A stretch of DNA of 64,000 nucleotides from Urmitella timonensis. Lineage in GTDB: Bacteria > Actinomycetota > Actinomycetes > Actinomycetales > Actinomycetaceae. The translations under genes and the position numbers were made by a program. The stretch's first letter is position 1; each line of letters starts with the position of its first letter. The stretch lies in contig FQLW01000006.1 in assembly GCA_900120415.1 (NCBI GenBank), positions 62,001 through 126,000 on the forward strand, written 5' to 3'. Shown here piece after piece: positions 55,829 to 64,000 of the stretch. The notes under the pieces are model-generated. The model was not told the origin of the DNA. It saw nothing but the letters and a program-made list of their open reading frames with translations, and made no database searches.

Positions 55829-57573
55829 GAAGTCACCGCCTCGCTAATAAGATTTCCCTCCGGGTCGAGGACGTGCACGGCGCAGGACATACACGGATCG
55901 TAAGAGTGAATCGTGCGTAACGGTTCCAGAGGAGCCTTCGGGTCTACTAAGGGATGATTTCCCGTGCCCATCAGTGATTCTTCATACGGACCGGTAACTC
56001 CTTGAGCGTCACGTCCTCCCGCTAACCAGGTGGTGGGAACCACTGCCTGGTAACGTGCAACTTTACCGTCCTTGATAGTGACCCAGTGGGAGAGGTTACC
56101 TCTCGCAACCTCAACAAAGGCGTAACCTTGAGCGGTTTGTGGCCAAGAGGAGGGTTCCCATTTGCTGGCATCGAAAACGTCTATATTACCTTCTTTAATA
56201 TTGGCGACCAGCGCGTTGTAATCCTCTAACAGTAAGTTGGCAGAAACTACTGCCTCGGCAGCGCGGGCAAAGGTGCGCCCCATCGTCGAGTTAATCTGAG
56301 CAGGGGTAATTCCCAGGGTAGAGGCGGCGGATTCCACTAGCTTCTTAACCGGCGCAAATCCTTGCGCATAGGCGAGCATCAAACGCGCCACCGGACCGAC
56401 CTGCATCGGTTTACCGTCATAGCGAGGAGCCTTACACCAGGTATATTTACCATCAAAGTCATCACCTAGCCACTTAAATGGCGGCTTTGGTCCGTTATAT
56501 TTAACGGTGGTTTCCCCTTTATCAGGGGTAAGACCTTTCTTGTCCCCCACTGAATACTCGTACCAGGCTGAGGTTACAAACTCTTCAATCTTGTGCGGAT
56601 CAAAAGGATGAACCTTGCTCAAATCCCCGTTCAAAATCACGCCAGGTTTAATGGCGCTATGTCGAGAATCGACCCGGGACTTGTTGGGGTCTCCCCCAAA
56701 GGTGGCACCAGCAAGACCTACCGCTAGATAGTTCGCGTGGGTAGCCCCGATATCGAAATAGTCTTTATAAACCCCGGCAACTGCCAAAACGTCTGGGTAA
56801 TAGCAGTCATTTACGAATTCTACGATTTCATCAATCCAGGTTTTCACCTGATCTAATTGTACCTGGTTAATGGATTCCGAAGAGTTAGGATCAATTGAGC
56901 AGGCCATTCCCCCGACCAGGAAATTCGGGTGGGGATTCTTGCCTCCAAACACCGTGTTAATGCGAATCATGGATCGCTGGAACTCTAAAGCATCTAGATA
57001 GTGCGCCACGCACATCAAATCTGCTTCCGGAGGAAGCCGGTAATCGGGGTGATCCCAGTATCCTCCGGTAAAGACCGATAGCTGACCAGAGTCAAGAACG
57101 CTCTTGATGGTATCTCTAACTTCGGTGAAACGTTTAAGGTTGTTTCCGCGCCACTTTGAACCGATAGAGTTCGCAAACTCGACCGCTTTTGCCGGGTCAG
57201 CTTTTGCCGCGTTAGGAACATTAACAAAATCTAGGGCGTGCAAGTGGTAGAAGTGAATCACATGGTCTTGGATTTCTTGCGACCCTAGTACCAGGGAGCG
57301 AATCAAGCGGGCATCATCGGGAAGAACTGATCCTATTGCGTCCTCTACTGCGGTAATGGAAGCAATAGCGTGAACGGAGGTACAAACCCCGCAGATACGC
57401 TGCACAAACGCCCAAACATCACGCGGATCACGGTTTTGAACGATGGTTTCAAGACCGCGGAACTGGGTGGTTTCACTCCAGGCTTTCTTAATTTTTTTTC
57501 CCTCGGATTCAATCTCAATACGCAGATGACCCTCGATACGGGTTAGGGGATCGATGACTACTTTTTCGGTCAT
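55825..57573 (-). CDS. [NiFe]-hydrogenase large subunit
   Basis: 582 residues. All nickel ligands are present: RICGVCTSVH (Cys61, Cys64) and DPCMSCAVH (Cys561, Cys564). His567 is followed by a 15-residue tail for removal by the maturation protease. The N-terminal RIEGHLRIE is intact. It holds the NiFe(CN)2CO centre that splits H2 and is exported piggyback on the Tat-tagged small subunit. It resembles membrane-bound uptake (group 1) enzymes; the subgroup cannot be set by eye. Its start shares a base with the small-subunit stop. Confidence 0.97.
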   Translation of the reverse strand: MTEKVVIDPLTRIEGHLRIEIESEGKKIKKAWSETTQFRGLETIVQNRDPRDVWAFVQRICGVCTSVHAIASITAVEDAIGSVLPDDARLIRSLVLGSQEIQDHVIHFYHLHALDFVNVPNAAKADPAKAVEFANSIGSKWRGNNLKRFTEVRDTIKSVLDSGQLSVFTGGYWDHPDYRLPPEADLMCVAHYLDALEFQRSMIRINTVFGGKNPHPNFLVGGMACSIDPNSSESINQVQLDQVKTWIDEIVEFVNDCYYPDVLAVAGVYKDYFDIGATHANYLAVGLAGATFGGDPNKSRVDSRHSAIKPGVILNGDLSKVHPFDPHKIEEFVTSAWYEYSVGDKKGLTPDKGETTVKYNGPKPPFKWLGDDFDGKYTWCKAPRYDGKPMQVGPVARLMLAYAQGFAPVKKLVESAASTLGITPAQINSTMGRTFARAAEAVVSANLLLEDYNALVANIKEGNIDVFDASKWEPSSWPQTAQGYAFVEVARGNLSHWVTIKDGKVARYQAVVPTTWLAGGRDAQGVTGPYEESLMGTGNHPLVDPKAPLEPLRTIHSYDPCMSCAVHVLDPEGNLISEAVTS

Positions 57574-58790
57574 TACTTCGCCTCGCTGTTCTGTTTATCG
57601 CTAGTAGCGTCCTCGTTTAGGGAGTTATTTTCGCCCCCAACTGCGTTGTCTCCGAAAGCTGCCATCGGAGAATTCTTGGTAGCTTTGCGGTCAGCTGCGG
57701 CTCTAGCAGCGGTTATTCCCGCGTGTACCGCCACCCCAGCTGCTACCGCCCCGGTCAAACCCAGACCTACCTTTTCGGCAGTGGCTTCTACCCCAAAACC
57801 GGGGATATTTGGCAACTTGTCATAGAAAGGCGTAAACCGGTCATAAAAATCTCGTTCAGTACAACCGATACAGGGGTGACCTGCACCAATTGGCCACCCT
57901 GATTTCAGATTCCATTGCACTATCGGGCAGGGACTAAAAGTTGAAGGCCCTTTACAGCCCACATCGTACAAGCACCAGCCTTCACGCGCCCCGGCATCAT
58001 CGAATGTGCGCACGAATTGGCCGGCATCGAAATGAGGACGACGCGGGCAGGAATCGTGAATCCTCTGACCATATGCAAATAGCGGACGACCCTCAGAATC
58101 AACTTCGGGAGCCTTACCGTGAGTCAAGATATAGGTTAAAGACGCGGTGATTACCTCACCGATTGGGGGGCAACCCGAAACATTAATTACCTGTTTATCT
58201 TTAATAATTTCATCGACGCCTACCGCACCGGTGGGATTAGGTTTAGCGGCTTGGACAGATCCATATACGGCACAGGCGCCAACAGCCAAAATCATAGTGG
58301 CGTTCTTGGCAGATTCCTGCAAGACTTGTTCAGCCGATTTTCCACCGATAGTGCAGTAGATTCCGCCATCTTTGGTAGGAATAGAACCATTTACCACCAG
58401 GATATGTTCGCGGGCATTAGTTTCTTCCAGCGCTTTTTCTGCCGCTTCCCCAGCTGCCGCCATCACCAGTTCGTTATAGTTCACGGACAACAGGTTTAGC
58501 ACCACCTCTTCCACAGTAGTTCCCCCACTGCGCAGGGTGGATTCCATACAACCGGTGCATTCTTGAAGCTGCAGCCAAACCACATTAGGTTTAGTGATTG
58601 CCCCCAGTTTATCGGCCAGCTCCTCGGCGGCTTTTTGTGCTGGAGCTGCGTGTGCCATTTCGGGAGTTCCAACCGCGAAAATAGCGGCTAGACCAGCACA
58701 ATACTTCACGAAATCACGTCGGCTAACCCCGGCGCTGGCTAGATTTTCGGCGAGGGTACCTTCTCGCCAAGGCTTAATGTCATAGCTCAT
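57573..58790 (-). CDS. [NiFe]-hydrogenase small subunit with Tat signal
   Basis: 405 residues from the ATG at 58790 (AAGGGA site); the longer frame starts at a TTG. A twin-arginine signal (SRRDFVKYCAGLAA, cleavage near AHA-AP, residue 48) directs folded export. Iron-sulfur ligands are visible: proximal cluster ECTGCMES (Cys78, Cys81) with SGCPPIGE further on, then DSCPRRPHFD, CLYDVGCKGPS and GHPCIGCTE for the medial and distal clusters. A C-terminal hydrophobic helix (about 350-375) anchors it in the membrane near the cytochrome b. It is first in the structural operon. Confidence 0.96.
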   Translation of the reverse strand: MSYDIKPWREGTLAENLASAGVSRRDFVKYCAGLAAIFAVGTPEMAHAAPAQKAAEELADKLGAITKPNVVWLQLQECTGCMESTLRSGGTTVEEVVLNLLSVNYNELVMAAAGEAAEKALEETNAREHILVVNGSIPTKDGGIYCTIGGKSAEQVLQESAKNATMILAVGACAVYGSVQAAKPNPTGAVGVDEIIKDKQVINVSGCPPIGEVITASLTYILTHGKAPEVDSEGRPLFAYGQRIHDSCPRRPHFDAGQFVRTFDDAGAREGWCLYDVGCKGPSTFSPCPIVQWNLKSGWPIGAGHPCIGCTERDFYDRFTPFYDKLPNIPGFGVEATAEKVGLGLTGAVAAGVAVHAGITAARAAADRKATKNSPMAAFGDNAVGGENNSLNEDATSDKQNSEAK

Positions 58791-58927
58791 ACGTAATCCC
58801 TTGTTGGTGACGGAATTAGAAATAATATTAGACAAGCAGTCTGTGAACTACAATACCTAGTCCCTCAATATTGGCTTAAAATTGAGTATAAGCACCCTAT
58901 TATTTACGCAATGAAGCAATTACGTAT

Positions 58928-59716
58928 TCATAGATTTTGCAGCCAGTCAATCCACTCATCCACGCCTTCACCATTTAAGGCCGACACTTCAATGACCTTC
59001 ACTCCCGGATTGACTTGCTCCAAGAAACCCCGGAATTTTTGCATATCGAAGTTTAGATAAGGCGCGAGATCCATTTTATTGACAACGACCACCTCAACCG
59101 AGCGGAACATCACCGGATACTTTAGGGGCTTATCCTCGCCCTCGGTAATCGAAAAAACCATCGCCTTAGCGGTTTCGCCAACATCGAACTCTGCCGGGCA
59201 CACCAGGTTGCCAACATTTTCAATAATCACCAAATCAAGAGCGGTCAAATCCAATGCTGACAAGGCTTTATGCACCATCGGGGCATCCAGGTGACATTCA
59301 CCTCCAAAACCGTGACCGGTGTTAAGTAAAGAAATTTGCGCCCCGTATCCTGCCAGACGTTCAGAATCCATAGGGGTTTCAATATCACCCTCGATAACTC
59401 CTACCCTGATTTGTCCTTGCAGCTTAGACAAAGTTTGCTCTAACAGGGTGGTTTTCCCCGAACCAGGCGAACTCATCAGGTTCACCACTTTTACGTTATT
59501 TTCCCGGAATGACTGGCGATTATGATCTGCCAAATGATCATTTTCCGCGTAGATATCTTCCAAAATCTCTATACGTTCCCGACCTGTTTCATAGCCGGAA
59601 TGATCCCCGATTAGTTCCGGATCGACCACATATTCCCCATGGTCATGGTGATGAGAATGCTCCCCATGATCATGCGCATGAACTGTACCATCATCATGGC
59701 GATGAAAACGTCCCAT
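58928..59716 (-). CDS. hypB: Hydrogenase nickel-incorporation GTPase HypB
   Basis: 262 residues. The N-terminal 30 residues are very His-rich (HAHDHGEHSHHHDHGE), a nickel store. The GTPase domain has SSPGSGKTTLLEQ (G1), EGDIETPMD, ENVGNLVCPAEFDVGE (metal-site Cys) and VVNKMDLAPYL (NKxD). With HypA it delivers nickel to the large subunit. The ATG overlaps the hypA stop (TAATG). Confidence 0.97.
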   Translation of the reverse strand: MGRFHRHDDGTVHAHDHGEHSHHHDHGEYVVDPELIGDHSGYETGRERIEILEDIYAENDHLADHNRQSFRENNVKVVNLMSSPGSGKTTLLEQTLSKLQGQIRVGVIEGDIETPMDSERLAGYGAQISLLNTGHGFGGECHLDAPMVHKALSALDLTALDLVIIENVGNLVCPAEFDVGETAKAMVFSITEGEDKPLKYPVMFRSVEVVVVNKMDLAPYLNFDMQKFRGFLEQVNPGVKVIEVSALNGEGVDEWIDWLQNL

Positions 59717-60066
59717 TATTGTTTCCTTTCTGGCGAAACCTCAATAGACACCACTCTAAACTCTTCCCCGCTAATTATCTGCAGATCCCGCGAGGAGCAT
59801 TCTTGGCAGCGAAAATCCAACGCTTCCCGCAATTCGGTGCTAGCTTTACATTCACGGCAAGACACCACCGCCGGTATTTCGGTGATATTAAGCCGGGCCG
59901 GCCCGCGCAAAGTAGTCTTACGAACCGCTCCCCAGGCGAAATAGAGAGCTTCGGGAACTACCTGACGCAGATGCCCTACCTCTAATTCGACCTCTAGCAC
60001 CTCACGTCCAGCTGCATTTCGCGACACTATCCGCGCAAGTTGGCGTGACAGTGCAACTTCATGCAT
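59716..60066 (-). CDS. hypA: Hydrogenase nickel-insertion protein HypA (copy 2)
   Basis: 116 residues. MHEVALSRQLARIV supplies the nickel-binding N-terminus. The zinc site is CREC (about 70-73) and CQEC (about 89-92). It is translationally coupled to hypB and divergent from hypF, so it is probably the main copy. It differs considerably in sequence from copy 1, so the two are not a recent duplication. Confidence 0.94.
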   Translation of the reverse strand: MHEVALSRQLARIVSRNAAGREVLEVELEVGHLRQVVPEALYFAWGAVRKTTLRGPARLNITEIPAVVSCRECKASTELREALDFRCQECSSRDLQIISGEEFRVVSIEVSPERKQ

Positions 60067-60180
60067 AACGACCCCCTAGGTTTTCTTATTGGCGAGGACG
60101 CGCCTAGGCTCGCCCGACATCTAACTTTGAGCTTACCGCTAGGCTTAGGACGATAGATATTTTAGATGGGGGAGGCAAAT

Positions 60181-62481
60181 ATGCGACGCGCCTATCGACT
60201 ACGCGGAGTAGTACAGGGAGTAGGGTTTCGTCCTCACGTAGCGAGAGTTGCTAGCGATTTTCCCATCACCGGTTTTGTGGGAAATGATGACGAATCGGTG
60301 TTTATAGAGGTACAAGGCAGTCCCCAAGACATTGAAGATTTCATCTCCAAGCTGCTCGCTACCCTCCCCCCATTGGCTCAGGTTCTAAAATGCGCCGCCC
60401 AAGAAATGCCAGACATCGAAGGTGAACACAGTTTTCAAATAGTTAAATCGCGTCGCCGCCCCGGTGTACGTACCCTGATTCCTCCCGATACTGCCACCTG
60501 TCTCGATTGCCAAACCGATATGGCAAATCCCAATAATCGGCGCTACCACTACCCCTTTACTACCTGCACAAATTGCGGCCCGCGCGCCACTATTATGATG
60601 AACTTACCCTATGATCGGGACACCACCACTATGGTTAAATTCCCGATGTGCCGGGCTTGTCACGCCGAATACACAGACCCGACAAACCGCCGCTACCATG
60701 CGCAACCTATAAGCTGCTTTGACTGCGGGCCAGTGTTGTGGGTGAGCGAAGCAAAAAAACCAGATTTGCGTCCTCCAGTCGGAAAGCGTGCCCCGCTGAT
60801 TGATGCGGCTTTATCTCAGGCTCGTCAGCGGTTAAGTGCCGGGGAAATCTTGGCAGTTAAAGGTATCGGCGGCTTCCACCTGATGTGTGATGCCCGCAAT
60901 GAAGAGACGGTAGCCCGGCTGCGTAAACGAAAAAATCGTGGAGATAAACCTTTCGCAGTCATGGTGGGCGATATTGAAGCGGCACGCAATCTTGCTCAAC
61001 TTAATCAAGCCCAAGTTGAAGCACTGACCAGCCCATCTCGACCGATTGTGATTGCCCCGGTAAGTTCTGACTACCACCTGGCAGCCAGCATTGCTCCCGG
61101 TCTTAACGATATTGGGGTGATGCTGCCGTATGCTCCCCTACATTTGGAACTTTTAACCGCTGAATGCGCTGAGATGGCATTGGTTGCGACCTCAGGGAAT
61201 CTGGCAGGAGAACCCTTGTGTTTTACCAACGAGGACGCCGCCTCGCGTTTAGCAAAAATTGCGGATGCTTTTGTATTCCATGACCGTGATATTCACCTGC
61301 CGATGGAAGACTCGGTTTTCTTGGGGAACTCGAAGACTACTATCCCCTCGCGGCGGTCCCGAGGATATGCACCACTACCAGTACCGCTACCTAGAAAAGC
61401 TGAAGTTCCGACTTTAGCGGTGGGAGGAGAATTAAAAAACACGTTTTGCCTGGCCAGCAAAGATTTGGCACATATTTCGGGACATATCGGGGATATGGGT
61501 ACGCTTGCCAGTCAAGAAGCCTTCGATAGGGCGGTCACTCAAATGCTAAATTTCCAGCATGCTCGACCTGAACGAATCGTTTGCGACCTACATCCCGCCT
61601 ACTTGACCACCGCTTGGGCATCAAGGTTTTCCGCCGCTAAAAATATCGAATTAGTGCAGGTACAACATCACGTAGCCCACGCTTATTCCCTGTTGGCGGA
61701 GCGAGATTGCCAATCCCGAGCCCTGGTAGTAGCAGTGGACGGTACTGGTTATGGCGCTGACGGCACTATCTGGGGAGGAGAAATCCTGGAGATTGCGGGA
61801 GAGACCTGGCAACGCCGCGCTCACCTGCCCTCATTTAGCTTGGTAGGAGGCGACCGGGCAGTGCGTTATCCCTGGCGAGTTGCTTTAGGGATTGCTCACG
61901 ACTGGAATCTGGATTGGATAGCAGAAGTAATCAGTGAAGAAATTGGCGATAGGCAGGGTAATACCGGCGAACTTGAGCTGGTTAAAAGTCAGTTAAACAG
62001 CGGTTTTGGAGTAGTATCCACCACCAGTTGTGGCAGATTATTTGATGCCGCAGCCGCTATCCTTGGAATCTGCACATCCGTTAGCTATGAGGCGCAAGCC
62101 GCCATGCAGCTAGAGTCCGCTGCCACTAACTGGGCGCATGCTAACCCGCTTCCCCGTCCTAAAACGTTCAAATCTTTTCGAGACCTGTTTGAAATTTTAG
62201 GTGAGGGCGAACGAGAAATCGGGGAACGCGCCTGGTTTTTTCATGTGGGCTTGGCAGGATTACTGGCTAATAAAACCCAGGAACTAGCTGAAGAAAGCCA
62301 GATATCTACGGTGGGACTAACTGGCGGGGTGGCTTTGAACCGCCTGTTTAGCACCCAGTTTACCCACCTGCTCCGCAAGGAAGGCTTCAAGGTATTAACC
62401 CACCGCACCGTGCCCCCAAATGATGGGGGGCTGAGCCTAGGACAGGCGTGGGCAACGGTTTTAGGGGCAAGCGAGGGCTAA
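60181..62481 (+). CDS. hypF: Carbamoyltransferase HypF
   Basis: 766 residues from the ATG at 60181; the in-frame ATG at 60166 sits on top of the ribosome site GGGGGAGG. Domains in order: acylphosphatase (RLRGVVQGVGFRPHVARVA), two zinc-finger-like repeats (CLDCQTDM..CTNCGP and CRACHAEY..CFDCGP), a YrdC-like domain (LAVKGIGGFHLMCDA, RPIVIAP, LVATSGNLAGEP), and a Kae1-like C-terminal domain (VQHHVAHAYSLLAE, VAVDGTGYGADGTIWGGE, GLTGGVALNRL). It makes the carbamoyl group that HypE turns into the iron cyanide ligands. Confidence 0.96.
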   Translation: MRRAYRLRGVVQGVGFRPHVARVASDFPITGFVGNDDESVFIEVQGSPQDIEDFISKLLATLPPLAQVLKCAAQEMPDIEGEHSFQIVKSRRRPGVRTLIPPDTATCLDCQTDMANPNNRRYHYPFTTCTNCGPRATIMMNLPYDRDTTTMVKFPMCRACHAEYTDPTNRRYHAQPISCFDCGPVLWVSEAKKPDLRPPVGKRAPLIDAALSQARQRLSAGEILAVKGIGGFHLMCDARNEETVARLRKRKNRGDKPFAVMVGDIEAARNLAQLNQAQVEALTSPSRPIVIAPVSSDYHLAASIAPGLNDIGVMLPYAPLHLELLTAECAEMALVATSGNLAGEPLCFTNEDAASRLAKIADAFVFHDRDIHLPMEDSVFLGNSKTTIPSRRSRGYAPLPVPLPRKAEVPTLAVGGELKNTFCLASKDLAHISGHIGDMGTLASQEAFDRAVTQMLNFQHARPERIVCDLHPAYLTTAWASRFSAAKNIELVQVQHHVAHAYSLLAERDCQSRALVVAVDGTGYGADGTIWGGEILEIAGETWQRRAHLPSFSLVGGDRAVRYPWRVALGIAHDWNLDWIAEVISEEIGDRQGNTGELELVKSQLNSGFGVVSTTSCGRLFDAAAAILGICTSVSYEAQAAMQLESAATNWAHANPLPRPKTFKSFRDLFEILGEGEREIGERAWFFHVGLAGLLANKTQELAEESQISTVGLTGGVALNRLFSTQFTHLLRKEGFKVLTHRTVPPNDGGLSLGQAWATVLGASEG

Positions 62482-62525
62482 TATCACTAGGTACCATCCG
62501 GCCTTTAACGTACTCGCCTAGATTA

Positions 62526-63668
62526 TTAGCAGATTCGCGGCAGCGGATCGCCCACCAACATATCAATCATCCGAGTCCCCCCGAAAGCCGTCACCATCAC
62601 CACCGATGACTCCGGTTTGGAAACTACCCGTCCGATATTAGCGGCTTCTTCTCCGCCCGGAAGCGCCCGCAGCGTCTCCAGCGCGGTATCTACCTGATCA
62701 GCGGGAACTACCGCACAGAACATGCCTTCGTTCGCCACATAGATAGGGTCGATACCCAACATATCGCAGGCACCGCGGGTCATATCGTGTACCGGAATAG
62801 ATTCGTCCTCGATAGCTATCCCTAAGCCGGTAGCTACCGCCAGCTCATTGAGCACTGTGCCTAGTCCGCCACGCGTAGCGTCCCGCATCCAGCGGGTCTG
62901 CGGTACTGCCCCCAATAAGCCTTCAACCAGGCAATTAACCGCGCGAGTATCGGATTTAATCGGGGCTTCAATCGCCAGGTCCCCGCGTGCCATCATCACC
63001 GACATCCCGTGATCGGCAATCGCTCCCGAAACGATAATCCGGTCACCGCGCTGCACCTGGTCTGCTCCTAGTTGGCGCGAAGGCGGTACAATCCCGATTC
63101 CGGCAGTGTTAATAAATAATTTGTCGCCGCTACCTTTGGGAACCACTTTGGTATCGCCGGTAACGATTCTTACCCCAGCCTTCTCGGCGGCATCTCGCAT
63201 CGCCTGTACTTCCCGGCGCAAATCCGCAATCGGCAATCCCTCTTCCAAAATGAAACCGGCACTAATTACTTTGGGGATGGCACCAGATACCGCCAGGTCG
63301 TTGACGGTACCATTAACCGCGAGCTCTCCAATAGAGCCGCCGGGGAAGACAATCGGATTAACCACATAAGAATCAGTGGACATTGCCAACTTATACCCGG
63401 AAAAATCTGCTAGCGCGTCCTCGTCCTCGGCAAAAACGCCGAGAATTTCCGTTAAAGGAAGCACCCCTGCATCGGTCAGTTCCTCTAAAACCCGGTTACC
63501 ATAGCCGGACACAAAAACCTGTTCCACCAGGGCAGCCGACGCTTTCCCGCCCGCCCCATGCGATAGCGTCACGTATTCATCTTTGAGTTTCATGCCGCGA
63601 CTGCGTACCCGGGCAATATTGGAGTTTACTTTTGCTTCATCTTGATTAAGCCGGTTTTTCGGATCCAT
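62526..63668 (-). CDS. hypE: Hydrogenase cyanide-ligand synthesis protein HypE
   Basis: 380 residues if it starts at the ATG at 63668. Starts at 63764 and 63593 are also possible, and none has a clear ribosome site. The core begins YVTLSHGAGGKASAALVEQV. VSGAIADHGMSVMMARGDL and RDATRGGLGTVLNELA are ATP-binding PurM-like motifs. It ends in the PRIC tail whose Cys carries the thiocarbamate-to-thiocyanate chemistry. It is convergent with hypF and divergent from the second hypC. Confidence 0.92.
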   Translation of the reverse strand: MDPKNRLNQDEAKVNSNIARVRSRGMKLKDEYVTLSHGAGGKASAALVEQVFVSGYGNRVLEELTDAGVLPLTEILGVFAEDEDALADFSGYKLAMSTDSYVVNPIVFPGGSIGELAVNGTVNDLAVSGAIPKVISAGFILEEGLPIADLRREVQAMRDAAEKAGVRIVTGDTKVVPKGSGDKLFINTAGIGIVPPSRQLGADQVQRGDRIIVSGAIADHGMSVMMARGDLAIEAPIKSDTRAVNCLVEGLLGAVPQTRWMRDATRGGLGTVLNELAVATGLGIAIEDESIPVHDMTRGACDMLGIDPIYVANEGMFCAVVPADQVDTALETLRALPGGEEAANIGRVVSKPESSVVMVTAFGGTRMIDMLVGDPLPRIC

Positions 63669-63764
63669 ATATCGATAATTGCACAACGAGGTGTCATTTT
63701 CATCTTTTGATAGCTCAACTAAATGACAGTAATCTGGAAAAGAAGCTTGCTGAAGGAGATTCAT

Positions 63765-64000
63765 ATGTGTTTGGGAGTACCAGCCGAAATCGTAGCATTC
63801 GACGAAACCGAGAGTGGCCGCGCCAAAGTTTCACTATCGGGAGTCGAACGCATGATTTCCACCGATTTACTGGCAGACGAAGGTTTAAAAGTTGGAGACT
63901 GGGTGCTGGTACACGTGGGATTTGCAATGTCTCAGATTGATGCCGATGAGGCGGCCACCACATTGGAGCAGATAAAAAAGTTAGGACAGTTCGAGGACGA
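63765..64000 (+). CDS. hypC: Hydrogenase maturation chaperone HypC (copy 2, cut by the right edge)
   Basis: The frame from the ATG at 63765 (GAAGGAGAT site) stays open to the window end, giving 78 complete codons. It begins MCLGVPAEIVAFDE with the conserved Cys2, then VKVGDWVLVHVGFAMSQ-like sequence (VGDWVLVHVGFAMSQID) and DEAATTLEQIKKL, matching HypC. Only a few residues are probably missing. hypD would be expected next, outside the window. Confidence 0.92.
   Translation, partial: MCLGVPAEIVAFDETESGRAKVSLSGVERMISTDLLADEGLKVGDWVLVHVGFAMSQIDADEAATTLEQIKKLGQFED

Noticed and set aside
58862-58890. Hairpin CTCAAT/ATTGAG between hypB and hyaA
   Set aside because: A six-bp AT-rich stem with a long loop is too weak to call a terminator or operator.

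Overview
The window looks like a chromosomal segment of a moderate-GC actinobacterium. The evidence is a dcw (division and cell wall) cluster preceded by mraZ and a DUF3040 gene, a PAC2-family gene, an actinobacterial-type HelD helicase, lexA, nrdR, and LeuRS with a KMGKS motif. The composition (near 50% GC by eye) and the gene set suggest Actinomycetaceae (Varibaculum- or Mobiluncus-like). That family placement is inference, and no rRNA is present to test it.

Layout, left to right. (1) 1-1090: AT-rich end of a mobile element of Firmicutes character. It carries a large serine recombinase that runs off the left edge. (2) 1083-5550: a two-gene module, a membrane-anchored vWA protein followed by a divergent tubulin/FtsZ-like GTPase. 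The 3' end of the GTPase gene lies 40 bp from the recombinase start. (3) 5902-9958: aldose 1-epimerase and leuS. (4) 10130-22926: the dcw operon on the minus strand (mraZ, rsmH, ftsL, ftsI, murF, mraY, murD, ftsW, murG, murC, ftsQ), mostly with overlapping or nearly touching genes and with a MraZ box upstream. ftsZ and murE are not in it. (5) 23201-32410: DUF3040, dinB, PAC2, helD, serA, nrdR, an SOS-controlled membrane protein divergent from lexA with three LexA boxes, and initiator tRNA. (6) 32456-36575: murE (moved out of dcw), a PHP phosphoesterase and Xaa-Pro aminopeptidase. (7) 36611-49924: a polar amino acid ABC transporter, a Dpp/Opp peptide ABC transporter, an amino acid permease, a second peptide-binding lipoprotein and a DUF885 protein. 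This is a block devoted to peptide and amino acid uptake. (8) 50058-51036: an RsmC-like methyltransferase and a strongly palindromic intergenic region. (9) 51037-64000: a [NiFe] uptake hydrogenase locus with structural genes (small, large, cytochrome b), an endopeptidase, hypB, hypF, hypE, two hypA genes, two hypC genes, a large-subunit paralogue that has lost one active-site cysteine, and two small membrane proteins. It continues past the right edge in a second hypC.

How the genes fit together. Tat-exported HyaA and HyaB would oxidise H2 at the outer membrane face and pass electrons through the cytochrome b subunit. HypA/B load nickel, HypE/F/C build the Fe(CN)2CO group, and the HyaD-type protease trims the large subunit after His567.

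The most unusual observations are: (a) the hydrogenase cytochrome b carries an N-terminal domain of about 140 residues that reads like the nucleotide-binding N-domain of a P-type ATPase, with no other P-type domains; (b) a HupK/HoxV-like degenerate large subunit sits in the accessory operon; (c) the tubulin-like/vWA module lies right at a mobile-element junction; (d) a LexA-controlled membrane protein occupies the ChiZ/DivS position but has no LysM domain; (e) there is a nested palindrome of about 108 bp at 50715-50822.
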